Shown in pieces: positions 26,006-35,394 of a stretch of DNA of 64,000 bases. The stretch is from Saccharopolyspora erythraea. GTDB taxonomy: Bacteria > Actinomycetota > Actinomycetes > Mycobacteriales > Pseudonocardiaceae. Below the pieces are notes generated by a model. It ran no database searches. It saw nothing but the letters and a program-made list of their open reading frames with translations, and was not told the origin of the DNA. Made by a program: the position numbers and the translations under genes. Numbering within the stretch: the first letter of the stretch is position 1; each line of letters starts with the position of its first letter. Where the stretch lies: NCBI RefSeq assembly GCF_018141105.1, contig NZ_CP054839.1:7257411-7321410 (forward strand), written 5' to 3'.

Positions 26006-26518
26006 TCAGGCGCCGGCGGCCTTCTCCTGCAACGCGGAGTGCTTGTCCAGCACCAGGTTCTCCAGATCGGACTGGAACGCGGCCATCGCCGAACGCAGCC
26101 GGGCGCCGAGCTCACCGGAGTCGGCCGAGAGCATCCGCACCGCGAGCAGGCCCGCGTTGCGCGCACCGCCGACCGACACCGTCGCGACCGGCACCCCTGC
26201 GGGCATCTGCACGATCGACAGCAGCGAGTCCATGCCGTCCAGGTGCTTGAGCGGCACCGGCACCCCGATCACCGGCAGCACCGTCGCCGAGGCGACCATG
26301 CCCGGCAGGTGCGCCGCACCGCCGGCACCGGCGATGATCACCCGCACACCGCGGTCGGCGGCCTCCCGGGCGTAGTCGAGCATCCGCTGCGGGGTGCGGT
26401 GCGCCGAGTACACGCCGACCTCGTAGGGCACGTCGAACTCCGACAGCGCCTGCCCCGCCGCCTGCATGACCGGCCAGTCCGAGTCGCTGCCCATGATCAC
26501 GCCGACCAGTGGATTCAC
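26006..26518 (-). CDS. purE: N5-carboxyaminoimidazole ribonucleotide mutase
   Basis: 170 residues, class I PurE. Signature [15 protein letters not shown] at the N-terminus, [15 protein letters not shown] (catalytic His region), [17 protein letters not shown] and [26 protein letters not shown]. It converts N5-CAIR to CAIR in purine synthesis. Start GTG 26518 (AGAGG seven bases before); a second GTG at 26524 is two codons upstream. Downstream partner of purK, 52 bases after it on the same strand. Confidence 0.93.
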   Translation of the reverse strand: MNPLVGVIMGSDSDWPVMQAAGQALSEFDVPYEVGVYSAHRTPQRMLDYAREAADRGVRVIIAGAGGAAHLPGMVASATVLPVIGVPVPLKHLDGMDSLLSIVQMPAGVPVATVSVGGARNAGLLAVRMLSADSGELGARLRSAMAAFQSDLENLVLDKHSALQEKAAGA

Positions 26519-26570
26519 CTGCACACCTCTCCCGCTTCGCTTCTCCCGCCGCACCCGTCGGCGCGGGCTG

Positions 26571-27755
26571 TCAGTGGATCTGGTGGCCGTCCGGCCACTC
26601 CGCCGCCGACAGGAAGTGGGCCGCCAGCCGCGCCTGCTCGCGCACCTCGTCCATCCGGTCGCCGAGCAGCGTGACGTGCCCGACCTTGCGGCCCGGGCGC
26701 TCGGCCTTGCCGTAGAGGTGGACCTTGGCCTGCGGGAAGCGGGCGAACAGGTGGTGCAGCCGCTCGTCGACGCCCATCTTCGGCTCGGTCGGCGCCCCCA
26801 GGACGTTGGCCATCACCACCGCGGGCGCGGTGAGCTCCGTGCTGCCGAGCGGGTAGTCGAGCACCGCGCGCACGTGCTGCTCGAACTGCGAGGTCCGCGC
26901 GCCCTCGATGGTCCAGTGCCCGGAGTTGTGCGGGCGCATCGCCAGCTCGTTGACCACCAGGCCGCCGTCGGTCTCGAACAGCTCCACCGCGAGCACCCCG
27001 ACGACGCCGAGCGACTCGGCCACCTTCAGCGCGATGTCCTGCGCCTGCTGGGTCAGCGCCTCGGACGCGCGGGGCGCGGGCGCGAGCACCTGCACGCAGA
27101 TCCCGTCCGACTGCACCGTCTCCACCAGCGGCCACACCGCGCCCTGCCCGAACGGCGAGCGCGCGACCAGCGCGGCAAGCTCGCGGCGCAGCGGAACGCG
27201 CTGCTCGACCAGCAGCGGCGAGCCGGCGTCGAGCAGCTCGGCCGTCGTGCGCTTGGCGCCTTCGGGAGTGTTGAGGACCCACACGCCACGGCCGTCGTAA
27301 CCGCCGCGCGCGGTCTTGAGCACGCAGGGCCAGCCGTGCTCGGCGCCGAACTCCAGGACGTCGGCGGGCTTGGTCACCTCGGCGTAGGGCGGCACCGGCA
27401 GCCCGAGCTCGTCGAGCTTGCGGCGCATCACCAGCTTGTCCTGGGCGTGCAGCAGCGCGTCCGGCCCGGGATGCACCGCGACGCCGGCGGCGGCCAGCGC
27501 CCGCAGGTGCTCGCCTGGCACGTGCTCGTGGTCGAAGGTGACGACGTCGCAGCCCTGCGCGAAGTCCTTCAGCGCGTCCAGGTCGGTGTGGTGGCCGATC
27601 CGCACGTCCGGCGCGACGAGCGCGGCCGGATCGTCCGGCGAGGTCGCCAGCACCCGCAGCGACTGCCCCAGGGGGATCGCCGCCTGGTGGGTCATGCGTG
27701 CGAGCTGGCCACCACCGATCATGCCGACGACGGGGGTTCCGGTGCGATGGTCCAC
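26571..27755 (-). CDS. purK: 5-(carboxyamino)imidazole ribonucleotide synthase
   Basis: 394 residues, ATP-grasp fold. N-terminal [18 protein letters not shown] binds [26 protein letters not shown] (ATP-grasp lysine and glycine-rich loop), [29 protein letters not shown] (metal ligands) follow. Makes N5-CAIR from AIR, ATP and bicarbonate, feeding PurE. GTG start at 27755. Forms an operon with purE. Confidence 0.93.
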   Translation of the reverse strand: MDHRTGTPVVGMIGGGQLARMTHQAAIPLGQSLRVLATSPDDPAALVAPDVRIGHHTDLDALKDFAQGCDVVTFDHEHVPGEHLRALAAAGVAVHPGPDALLHAQDKLVMRRKLDELGLPVPPYAEVTKPADVLEFGAEHGWPCVLKTARGGYDGRGVWVLNTPEGAKRTTAELLDAGSPLLVEQRVPLRRELAALVARSPFGQGAVWPLVETVQSDGICVQVLAPAPRASEALTQQAQDIALKVAESLGVVGVLAVELFETDGGLVVNELAMRPHNSGHWTIEGARTSQFEQHVRAVLDYPLGSTELTAPAVVMANVLGAPTEPKMGVDERLHHLFARFPQAKVHLYGKAERPGRKVGHVTLLGDRMDEVREQARLAAHFLSAAEWPDGHQIH

Positions 27756-27899
27756 GCCGAAAAGCCTAAAGCGGTGCGCCGACCGGCCTGTGCAGGGGTT
27801 GGCCTGTCCCGCACCGCTGGGGCGCGACCGCCCTGCTGGGGCTGCCCGGGCCGGAGTGGCGGAACCCCGGGCGGCCGGAGGGCGAAGCCCCGGAAGCGG

Positions 27900-28718
27900 T
27901 CACGCCATCGAGGTGATCAGCGCGCACGCCTGCTCGTGCGCGGGCGGCAGTGCCACCTCCCGGACGCGGACCGGGCCGTTCATCAGCAGCGCGGGATCGT
28001 CGGCGATGCGGCGCTCGATGAGGCGCCCGAGGCGTGCGCACCTGTCGGTCGTGGACCGGCCGCGCGGTGCCAGCACCAGAGCGGTCGACGACCGCGCCAG
28101 CGACACCGTCTCGCCCGCGTCGAAGACCGCCCGCAGGACGTCGGCGGCCAGCACCATGGCCATCATCGCCGGGTAGCCGCGGTCCTCGCCCCGCACGTCG
28201 AGCGACACCTCGACCAGCGCGTGGTCCGCGTCCGGGGTGCGGCCGGACGCGCCGGCCAGCCGGTAGAGCTCGTGCAGCCTGGTCCGCAGGTACGACAGCG
28301 TGGTCAGACCGGTCAGCGGGTCCTGCACCTCGCGGCCCACGGCCAGCCGCGCGACCACGTCGGCCCAGCCCAGCGCCGTGGCGCGGACCAGGTGCGCGGG
28401 CACCGCGTCGGGGTCGGCGGACACCAGGCCGTCGTGGTCGCCGGTCATCGCCGCGTGCAGCGCCGCCAGGTCCTGCAGGGTCCCCGCGAGTCCGACGCCC
28501 GCCTCGGCCCTGGCCGCGCCCAGCTCGCCCAGCCGCTCCAGCGGGTCCGCACCGCCGACCACCGCCTCGCAGACGCGCTCGACGGCCTCCGAGGCCCAGT
28601 CGCTCGGGAACGGCCAGCCCGCCGCCAGGCTCGCCGTGCGCCAGCGGGCGCGCAACGCGCGACACTTGCCCGCAACGAGTTCCCCGTCACACCCCGGCGT
28701 CCGTTCTTCGCTGCTCAA
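27900..28718 (-). CDS. Degenerate GGDEF-domain protein
   Basis: 272 residues. An N-terminal helical part (1-125) is followed by DPLTGLTTLSYLRTRLHELY, the conserved start of a GGDEF (diguanylate cyclase) domain. The expected GG(D/E)EF active loop is replaced by SLARSSTALVLAP, so it should not make cyclic-di-GMP. It might bind a nucleotide or serve as a scaffold. No membrane segment. Located 145 bases upstream of purK on the same strand and divergent from the sigma factor gene. I assign the fold with fair, the function with little, confidence. Confidence 0.7.
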   Translation of the reverse strand: MSSEERTPGCDGELVAGKCRALRARWRTASLAAGWPFPSDWASEAVERVCEAVVGGADPLERLGELGAARAEAGVGLAGTLQDLAALHAAMTGDHDGLVSADPDAVPAHLVRATALGWADVVARLAVGREVQDPLTGLTTLSYLRTRLHELYRLAGASGRTPDADHALVEVSLDVRGEDRGYPAMMAMVLAADVLRAVFDAGETVSLARSSTALVLAPRGRSTTDRCARLGRLIERRIADDPALLMNGPVRVREVALPPAHEQACALITSMA

Positions 28719-28945
28719 GGCCCCTCCTTCTCACTCCCCGCGATCGGGACGCAGCAGCGGTTCGCCCATGACGGTGTAGGGGTTGGCGTTCCCGAATTGA
28801 GGTACATCACACTGATCTTCGGGTTCAGGCCGTCGTTCACGCGGCCGACGTGACTCATCGTTGACGGCTTCGAAGGAGAACAGCAGCCCGGTAGCGGCGG
28901 CCCGACAAGGGGGGTCGGTCGCCCGCCCGGGTGGGAAGGTGCGGT

Positions 28946-31240
28946 GTGCCGACAGCTCCGGCGGCCGGAATGCAGGGGCCCAGCGACGCGGAACTGATCG
29001 AGGCCGTGCGGCACGGCTCGACCGACGCGTACGGCGAGCTCTACCAGCGGCACGTGACCGCCGCCTACAAAATGGCCCGCCAGGTCACCCGATCCGCGGC
29101 GGAGACCGACGACCTGGTGTCTGAGGCGTTCGCGAAGGTCCTCGACACCCTGCGCGCGGGGCGCGGGCCGACGACGGCCTTCCGCGCCTACCTGCTCACC
29201 GCGGTGCGCAACACCGCCTATGACCGCGGCCGCCGGGACAAGAGGCTGCACCTGGCACCCGACGTCACCGAGGTCTCCGGCGCCGATGTCGGGGTGCCGT
29301 TCACCGACACCGCGGTCGACGGGCTGGAGCGCACGCTGGCCGCCCAGGCGTTCTCCCGGCTGCCGGAGCGCTGGCAGACCGTGCTCTGGCACGTCGAGAT
29401 CGAAGGGCAGTCGCCGTCGGAGGTGGCGCCGCTGCTGGGTCTGACGGCCAACGGCGTCTCCGCCCTCGCCTACCGCGCCCGGGAGGGACTGCGGCAGGCG
29501 TACCTCCAGGTCCACCTCGGACAGCTGGAGTCCGTGCCCGGGGTGGAGCACTGCCGGGCGACGATGGACCGGCTCGGCGCGTGGACCCGGCGGGGCCTGT
29601 CGAAACGGGAGACCGCGCAGGTCGAGACCCATCTCGACGGCTGCGACCGCTGCCGCGCGCTGGCCGCCGAGCTGGCCGAGGTCAACGGCGCGCTGCACGC
29701 GATCATCGGCCCGCTCGTGCTCGGCATCGGAGCCACCGGCTACCTGGCGGTCTCCGGCGGTGCCGGAGCCGGGACGGCGGCCGCGGCCACCTCCGGCGCC
29801 GCCGGTGCGGCCGGCGCCGCGCCGAGGCAGGCCGTCACCACGACGGCGTCCGGCGCCGCGCTCGTGGCGGCCGTCGCGCTCGGGCTCACCGCGGGCACGG
29901 AGGCCCCGCGGCCGCTGGCGGCCGACCCGCCCCCGGTGCCCGCGCCCGCGCAGCCGCCGCCACGACCACCGCAGCCGCCCAGACCGAAGCCTTCGACGCC
30001 TCAGCCGCGAACGCCGCAGCCGACGCCGTCTCCCGCGCCCGCGCCACCGCCCGCCGAGGCGAACCTCGGCGCGACCGGCCCGACTGCGCCCATCCAGCTC
30101 GTCGCGGGTGGCGAAGCGGTCTCACTGCCGATCACGATCCGCAACACCGGGTCAGGGCCGTCCGAGCCGGTCTTCACCGCGCTGGCGCTGCCGCCCGGGG
30201 TGTCGGCGACCGTGCCGGGCGCCGCGACCTCGGGTCCGTTGCCACTGGCCGCCCCCGGACCGGCGTCGACGACGCCCCAGAGCGCGGCGAAGACCGCCGC
30301 ACCGGTCCCGCAAGGACCGCCGCTGCGCTGCGGGGAGTCCGCTGGTGGCATCGCCTGCACGACCGACCGGGGACTCGCGCCCGGCGAGACCATGGTGATC
30401 AACTTCATGCTGCGCGCCGACTCGACGGCCACCGGCGGCGACGTCAACGCCCGGGTCAGCGCGGGTCAGAGCGTCGAGCTGCGGCTGCCGGCGGTGCCGG
30501 TGGAGGTCCGGCCGCTGCGACCCGCCGACGGGCTCGACGTCGAGGTGTCGGCCGGGGACGTGCCGTGGGTGGGCAGCCGCATCGAGATCGACGTCCGCAA
30601 CACCGGCGGCGGCAGCGGGCGCGCGGAAGCGGTCGCGGAGCTGCCCGAGGGCGTGTCGGCGACCGGGCTGCCGCTGGAGTGCCAGGTCCGCTCCGACGAC
30701 GAGCGGCGCGTCCGGTGCGCGGCAGAGCTGGAGCCGGGCGAGGAGTTCGACGGCGTGGTGTGGCTGACCGCCAAGCCGCTGCTGCCCTGGCCGCACGAGT
30801 TCGACCCGCACACCGGGTTCGGGTACCGCGAGATCACCGTCCCGGTGACCGCCACGCTCGGCACCGCCACCGACCGCGACACCACCGACGTGCGGCTGTG
30901 GTTCCCCTGGCACGGTTCGCCGGAGCCGGAGCCGGGCTTCCCACCGCTTCCCGGCCTCCCGCCCGGGCCGGAGCCGCCGCCCAACGGGACGCCCGAGCCG
31001 GAGCCGACCAGCGGCCCGGTGCCGACCCCCGCGCCGCCGGTCCCGACCGGCGCGGGGAAGCCGAGCCCGACGAGCGAGGCGCCCGAGCCGTCACCGGCCG
31101 ACGGCCCCCAGGGCCCCGCGTGCCCGGCGCCTTGGCCGCTGCGCTCGCCTGCCACCGGATGCCCGCCACCGCTGCCGCTTCCGATCTCGGTCACGCCGCC
31201 GGACACCGGCTCGCCCGGCAGGGGGTGGCCGTTCGGGTGA
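28946..31240 (+). CDS. ECF sigma factor fused to zinc-finger anti-sigma-like, membrane and extracytoplasmic regions
   Basis: 764 residues. Residues about 15-85 are sigma region 2 (DAELIEAVRHGSTDAYGELY, ETDDLVSEAFAKVLDTL); about 125-185 region 4 (FSRLPERWQTVLWHVEIEG, PLLGLTANGVSALAYRAREG). Then a zf-HC2 motif, H229-x3-C233-x2-C236, as in ZAS anti-sigma factors, hydrophobic segments (about 251-270 and 302-318), a Pro-rich linker and two repeats that look like CARDB/DUF11-type beta sandwiches (ITIRNTGSGPSEPV; IEIDVRNTGGGSGRAE), ending in another Pro-rich tail. One polypeptide thus holds sigma, anti-sigma-like and sensor parts, like the ECF groups with C-terminal extensions. Start GTG 28946 (GGAAGG six bases before). 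Confidence 0.85.
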   Translation: MPTAPAAGMQGPSDAELIEAVRHGSTDAYGELYQRHVTAAYKMARQVTRSAAETDDLVSEAFAKVLDTLRAGRGPTTAFRAYLLTAVRNTAYDRGRRDKRLHLAPDVTEVSGADVGVPFTDTAVDGLERTLAAQAFSRLPERWQTVLWHVEIEGQSPSEVAPLLGLTANGVSALAYRAREGLRQAYLQVHLGQLESVPGVEHCRATMDRLGAWTRRGLSKRETAQVETHLDGCDRCRALAAELAEVNGALHAIIGPLVLGIGATGYLAVSGGAGAGTAAAATSGAAGAAGAAPRQAVTTTASGAALVAAVALGLTAGTEAPRPLAADPPPVPAPAQPPPRPPQPPRPKPSTPQPRTPQPTPSPAPAPPPAEANLGATGPTAPIQLVAGGEAVSLPITIRNTGSGPSEPVFTALALPPGVSATVPGAATSGPLPLAAPGPASTTPQSAAKTAAPVPQGPPLRCGESAGGIACTTDRGLAPGETMVINFMLRADSTATGGDVNARVSAGQSVELRLPAVPVEVRPLRPADGLDVEVSAGDVPWVGSRIEIDVRNTGGGSGRAEAVAELPEGVSATGLPLECQVRSDDERRVRCAAELEPGEEFDGVVWLTAKPLLPWPHEFDPHTGFGYREITVPVTATLGTATDRDTTDVRLWFPWHGSPEPEPGFPPLPGLPPGPEPPPNGTPEPEPTSGPVPTPAPPVPTGAGKPSPTSEAPEPSPADGPQGPACPAPWPLRSPATGCPPPLPLPISVTPPDTGSPGRGWPFG

Positions 31241-31297
31241 ACCGGACGTTTCGGCGCAGGAGTCACCTGGTCGGAGCAAATCCGTAGACTCGGGGTC

Positions 31298-31828
31298 GTG
31301 TCCGTTGTCGAGTCGGTGCTCGCGCGCATCCCGCAGCCGTACCGCCGGATCGCCGTCCGGCACCGTGAGCTGCTGAAATTCGGGTTGGTCGGCGGCGTCA
31401 CCTTCTTCATCGACACGGCCGTGTTCTACCTGCTGAAGCTGACCGTCCTGGACCCCAAGCCGGTGACCGCGAAGGTCGTCGCCGTGCTGGTGGCCACGAT
31501 CGTGTCTTACGTGCTCAACCGGGAGTGGTCGTTCCGCACGCGCGGCGGACGGGAACGCCACCACGAGGCGACGCTGTACTTCGCCGTCAGCGGCATAGGG
31601 GTCGCCCTCTACGCCGCACCGCTGTGGATCTCCCGGTACGTGCTGCACCTGCAGACGCCGTTCACCACCCGCTTCGTGGAGGAGATCGCCGACTTCACCG
31701 CCGGGCAGATCGTCGGCCTGCTGGTCGGCATGGCGTTCCGCTGGTGGGCGTTCCGCAAGTGGGTCTTCCCCGACCAGAAGGAGTCCGCCCCGCAGGAGGA
31801 GCGTCCGCTGAGCCTCAGCCGGCGCTGA
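31298..31828 (+). CDS. GtrA-like membrane protein
   Basis: 176 residues with four membrane helices: LLKFGLVGGVTFFIDTAVFYLL, VVAVLVATIVSYVLNREWSF, YFAVSGIGVALYAAPLWIS and GQIVGLLVGMAFRWWAFRKWVF. FGLVGG near the start and YVLNREWSF in helix 2 mark the GtrA family, small proteins that help move polyprenyl-linked sugars across the membrane. Corresponds in position to Rv3277 of M. tuberculosis. GTG start 31298. Probably supports the envelope glycan genes. Confidence 0.88.
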   Translation: MSVVESVLARIPQPYRRIAVRHRELLKFGLVGGVTFFIDTAVFYLLKLTVLDPKPVTAKVVAVLVATIVSYVLNREWSFRTRGGRERHHEATLYFAVSGIGVALYAAPLWISRYVLHLQTPFTTRFVEEIADFTAGQIVGLLVGMAFRWWAFRKWVFPDQKESAPQEERPLSLSRR

Positions 31829-31849
31829 CCGGGCCTGTCCGACGCCGGG

Positions 31850-33124
31850 TCACCGCGGGGTCGAGTCGATCTTCCACGGCACGCCGAGCACGTCGTCGGC
31901 GCGAGCCAGCGGCAGGAACACCTCGAACATCGCCGGCCGGGCCTTGCTCAGCTCCAGCCGCCCACCGTCGGCCTCCACCAGGGCCCGCGCGAGCGCCAGA
32001 CCGACCCCGGTCGAGCCGCCCGCCGAGAACCCGCGGTCGAAGACGAACGGCACGAGCTGGTCGGGCACCCCGGGACCGCCGTCACCGACCTCCACCACGA
32101 CCATGCCGTTGCCCTGCCGCGCGGTGAGCGTGACCGTGCCCTCGCCGTGGCGCAGCGCGTTGTCCAGCAGCACCCCGATGGCCTCCCGCAGCCGCGCCGG
32201 GGTCGCGCGGGCCAGCAGCCCTTCGGGGAGCCGCAGCCGCAGCGCCCGGCTCTCCGCCCTGAGCGGGTCCCGCCACTCCGCGGCCACGTCGGCGAGCTGC
32301 GCCGACACGTCGAGGGGCTCGGCGTCCCTGGCACGGGCCGCCGTCGCCGCCGCGAGCAGGTCGTCGAGCACCGCCGACAGCCGCTCCGCCTGCTCCAGCG
32401 CGGCCGACGCCTCCTCGGCGACGTCGGCGTCCTCGGTCTGGGTCAGCGCCTCCAGCCGCAGGTGCAGCGCGGTGAGCCTGCTGCGCAACTGGTGCGAGAC
32501 GTCGCCGACGAGCTCGCGTTCCCGCTGCACCAGGTGCGACAGCGCCGCGCCGGAGGCGTCGAGCGCGTCGGCGACCCGGTCCAGCTCCGGCACCTGGTGG
32601 CGCTTGGGGTCGGGCCGGAAGTCGCCCGCGCCGAGCCGCGCCGCCCGCGCCGCGACGTGGCGCAGCGGATCGGCCAGCCGCCTGGCGGTGACCGTGGCCA
32701 CGACCATCCCGGTACCGGCCGACAGGACCACCAGCAGCAGCACCAGACCGGCGACCTGCAGCTGCTGCGCCCGGACCGGAGCGCTGGGCGCGGCGATCGT
32801 GACGGTCCCGCTCTTGACCGTCGGCACCATCTCGACCAGCGGGTTCTCCCCCGGGTCGGGGCCGTAGGTGTAGTCCTGGTGCTGGGTGCGCACCACCAGC
32901 CGGGCACCACCGGGCACGGCCAGCCGCGCCGCGTTCAGGTCGATCGGCCGGTGCGAGGCGATCTGCTCGTCCAGCAGCGTCGCGATCTGCTGCGCGCGGG
33001 TGGTCAGGTCGCCGCGGGTGAAGTCCTCCACCAGCTTCAGGGCGCTGAAGCCCAGCGGCAGGCCGAGGACCGCCGCGGTGACCGCGACCGCGAGGAGGAT
33101 CGACAGCAGGATCCGGGTGCGCAT
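31850..33124 (-). CDS. Two-component sensor histidine kinase
   Basis: 424 residues. Two membrane helices (about 5-27 and 128-150) flank an extracytoplasmic sensor loop of about 100 residues; then a HAMP linker, the phosphoacceptor box LVGDVSHQLRSRLTALHLRLE with its His, the N box LLDNALRHGEG, and the G box VFDRGFSAGGSTGVGLALARALVEADGG. All catalytic elements are intact. The ligand is unknown. Start ATG 33124, two bases after the response regulator's stop, so they are one operon with the regulator first. Confidence 0.92.
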   Translation of the reverse strand: MRTRILLSILLAVAVTAAVLGLPLGFSALKLVEDFTRGDLTTRAQQIATLLDEQIASHRPIDLNAARLAVPGGARLVVRTQHQDYTYGPDPGENPLVEMVPTVKSGTVTIAAPSAPVRAQQLQVAGLVLLLVVLSAGTGMVVATVTARRLADPLRHVAARAARLGAGDFRPDPKRHQVPELDRVADALDASGAALSHLVQRERELVGDVSHQLRSRLTALHLRLEALTQTEDADVAEEASAALEQAERLSAVLDDLLAAATAARARDAEPLDVSAQLADVAAEWRDPLRAESRALRLRLPEGLLARATPARLREAIGVLLDNALRHGEGTVTLTARQGNGMVVVEVGDGGPGVPDQLVPFVFDRGFSAGGSTGVGLALARALVEADGGRLELSKARPAMFEVFLPLARADDVLGVPWKIDSTPR

Positions 33125-33126
33125 GG

Positions 33127-33801
33127 TCAGTCGGCGTTGAAGCGGAAGCCGACGCCGCGGACCGTCGCGATTCGCTGGTCGTCGAACCGGCCGTTGCTGT
33201 CGCCGAGCTTGCGGCGCAGCCACGAGATGTGCATGTCGAGCGTCTTGCTGCCCTTCCGGCTGGGCTCGGGCCAGACCTCCTCGAGGATCTCCTCGCGGGT
33301 GACGACCTGGCCGGCGTGCTGCATCAGCACCCGCAGCAGTTCGAACTCCTTGTTCGCGAGCTGGATCTCGTGGTCGTCGACCAGCACCCGGCGGGCGGTC
33401 AGCTCCAGGCGGACGCCGGAGGCCTCCAGCGTCTCGGGCGACCCGCGCCGCAGCAGCGCGCGGATGCGCGCCATCAGCTCGGCGAGGCGGAAGGGCTTGG
33501 CTACGTAGTCGTCGGCGCCCGCGTCGAGCCCGACGACGAAGTCGACCTCGTCGGTGCGGGCGGTGAGCATCAGCACGGGGAGGCCGCGGCCCTGGGCGCG
33601 CAACCGGCGGCAGACTTCCAGTCCGTCCATCTCCGGCAGCCCGAGGTCCAGCACCAGCAGGTCGACCCCGCCGGAGGACGCCGCCCGCAGCGCAGCCGGC
33701 CCGTCCCCGATCACCTCGACCGAGTAGCCCTCGCGTTGCAGTGCCCTCGACAACGGCACAGCGATGGCTGGGTCGTCTTCCGCCAGCAGCACAACACTCA
33801 C
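33127..33801 (-). CDS. OmpR/PhoB-type response regulator
   Basis: 224 residues. Receiver domain: acidic pair EDD at 8-10, phosphorylated Asp52 in VLDLGLPEMDG, switch Thr in MLTART, Lys in YVAKPF. The C-terminal winged helix (about 125-220) has the trans-reg-C pattern FELLRVLMQHAGQVVTREEIL, SKTLDMHISWLRRKLG and TVRGVGFRF. Paired with the adjacent kinase. Start GTG 33801 chosen because homology begins there; upstream in-frame codons are not family-like. Confidence 0.92.
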   Translation of the reverse strand: MSVVLLAEDDPAIAVPLSRALQREGYSVEVIGDGPAALRAASSGGVDLLVLDLGLPEMDGLEVCRRLRAQGRGLPVLMLTARTDEVDFVVGLDAGADDYVAKPFRLAELMARIRALLRRGSPETLEASGVRLELTARRVLVDDHEIQLANKEFELLRVLMQHAGQVVTREEILEEVWPEPSRKGSKTLDMHISWLRRKLGDSNGRFDDQRIATVRGVGFRFNAD

Positions 33802-34327
33802 GCCTCCAGCGTAGAGGGCGCCGAAGATCACGGGCGGCATACGGGCGAAACGTCGGGAGTGGCCGTACGTGGCAGGATCGTCACCGACGAGTCCCGTCGA
33901 TCAGGGCCGGTGAGAGCGGCTCGGTCAGGGTGAACGCCGAAGTCGTGCCACCACTGGGAAACCGGCCGTGGCAAGGCGCACCGGTGCGGGTGGTCAGCGG
34001 CGCGATGCGACGGGTGCGCGAGCCGGAGTCAGCCCGAGTGAGAGCACCCGGCCGAGCGACGGCACGCGGATCGAGCGACGGGAGACGGCTCGCGAGACGA
34101 GCGGCCGAAGCGGGCCGGGCAGTGGAAGCGGCCGAACGACGGCCCGCGGGCCGAGCGACCGGAGCGGCCGGGCGACCGAAGCGCGCCGAGCGACGGGAGC
34201 GGAAGGGCGACCGAGCGACGGCACGCGGACTGCCAGGTCAGGCGCCGGCGTGGGAACCGGGCTGTGCGGACCTCGGCGCGCGAACCGGGCGGCGGTGCGG
34301 CTCGGACGGGCGAATAAGGTGCGGGAC
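33802..34327. other. 526-base intergenic region with purine-rich repeats upstream of hisN
   Basis: Lies between the response regulator start and hisN start (divergent). From about 34010 to 34240 it is a low-complexity run built on CCGAGCGACGG-like units. The 19-base CCGAGCGACGGCACGCGGA occurs exactly twice, at 34052-34070 and 34211-34229, and shorter variants (CGAGCGACGGGAG, GAACGACGG, GAGCGACCGGAG) fill the space. An open frame runs through it into hisN, encoding Arg/Gly/Ser/Thr-rich sequence, but composition is repetitive and I do not call it coding. No promoter was identified. Confidence 0.6.
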
Positions 34328-35101
34328 GTGACGGACCTCGAACTCGCCCTGCACCTGGCCGACGTCGCCGACGGGATCACCACCCGCCGGTTCCTGGCCC
34401 GCGACCTGTCGGTGGACCGCAAGCCGGACCGGACTCCGGTCACCGACGCCGACCTCGCGGTGGAGGACGCGGTGCGCGAGGTGCTGGCCGAGCGCCGCCC
34501 GGACGACGTGGTCGCCGGGGAAGAGCGCGGCGGCAGCGCGGGCGAGGGCCGCGCGTGGGTCCTGGATCCCATCGACGGCACCAAGAACTTCCTGCGCGGC
34601 GTGCCTGCTTGGGCGACCCTGATCGCGCTGGTCGACGGCGGCTCGCCGACCATCGGCGTGATCAGCGCACCGGCCCTGGGCAAGCGCTGGTGGGCCGCGG
34701 CGGGCGAGGGCGCCTGGAGCAGCACCGGAGGCGGTGCCGCGCAGCGCATCTCGGTGTCGGGTGTCCGGGAGATCTCCGACGCCTACGTCTCGACCACGCA
34801 CCTGGGCACCTGGGTGGAGTACCACTCCAGGGAGTCCTACCTGCGCCTGGTCGACGCCTGCTGGGAGAACCGGGCCTTCGGTGACTTCTGGCAGCACTGC
34901 CTGGTCGCGGAGGGCGCGATCGACCTCGCCGCGGAGCCGGTCGTCAACCCGTGGGACGTCGCGGCGGCGAAGGTGATCGTCGAGGAGGCCGGTGGCCGGT
35001 TCTCCGACCTGACCGGCCAGCCCCGCTACGACGGCGGCTCCGCGCTGTCCTCAAACGGCCACCTGCACGACACCGCGCTCGGGCTGCTCGGTCAGCCCTG
35101 A
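34328..35101 (+). CDS. hisN: Histidinol-phosphatase (inositol-monophosphatase family)
   Basis: 257 residues. Starts VTDLELALHLADVADGITTRRF; metal-binding motif WVLDPIDGTKNFLRGVPAWA (DPIDGT), upstream EE of AGEERGG, and the second site VNPWDVAAAKVIVEEAGG. These place it in the IMPase family, and the N-terminus matches actinobacterial HisN, which removes phosphate from L-histidinol phosphate in histidine synthesis. GTG start at 34328; the frame stays open much further upstream through repetitive DNA. Ends ten bases into the convergent putative immunity gene. Confidence 0.88.
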   Translation: MTDLELALHLADVADGITTRRFLARDLSVDRKPDRTPVTDADLAVEDAVREVLAERRPDDVVAGEERGGSAGEGRAWVLDPIDGTKNFLRGVPAWATLIALVDGGSPTIGVISAPALGKRWWAAAGEGAWSSTGGGAAQRISVSGVREISDAYVSTTHLGTWVEYHSRESYLRLVDACWENRAFGDFWQHCLVAEGAIDLAAEPVVNPWDVAAAKVIVEEAGGRFSDLTGQPRYDGGSALSSNGHLHDTALGLLGQP

Positions 35102-35394
35102 GCCTGCCCGCCGCTCGCCGGGCTGCCTGCGGCGTCGAGCGGTCCCACGACTCCGCGCAGCGCCTGCGTCCAGGTCAGCCTGCCGAACAAGTAGAAGCAG
35201 GCGACCTGTTCGCTGCTGAACCTGGCCCAGTCGTAGCGGTTGCCGTGCTCGCGCCAGAAGACCTCCCAGCCGGCGACGCCGTCGGCGTCCTCGCGGACCA
35301 GGCACCACCTGTCGTCGGCCTCGGCCCCGACCGAGACCAGCGCGGGCGGCACGCCCATCGACTCCAGCCAGCCGAGCACGGATTCGCTGTTCAC
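35092..35394 (-). CDS. Putative immunity protein for the TNT-domain toxin
   Basis: 100 residues, acidic and aromatic: ESVLGWLESMGVPPALV, DRWCLVREDADG, WEVFWREHGNRYDWARF, then ACFYLFGRLTWTQALRG. Cytoplasmic, no signal peptide. Its GTG start overlaps the TGA of the toxin gene (GTGA), the arrangement expected for a toxin followed by its immunity factor, as in CpnT-IFT of M. tuberculosis, though I see no sequence match to IFT. Function is inferred from context and size only. Confidence 0.6.
   Translation of the reverse strand: MNSESVLGWLESMGVPPALVSVGAEADDRWCLVREDADGVAGWEVFWREHGNRYDWARFSSEQVACFYLFGRLTWTQALRGVVGPLDAAGSPASGGQAQG

Noticed and set aside
26466-28853. A 795-codon plus-strand frame across purE, purK and the GGDEF-like gene
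   Set aside because: It spans three genes of the other strand with clear function, and its product is low complexity.
33968-34327. N-terminal extension of hisN by 120 residues
   Set aside because: Sequence is repetitive Arg/Ser/Gly/Thr and HisN proteins start where the GTG 34328 places it.
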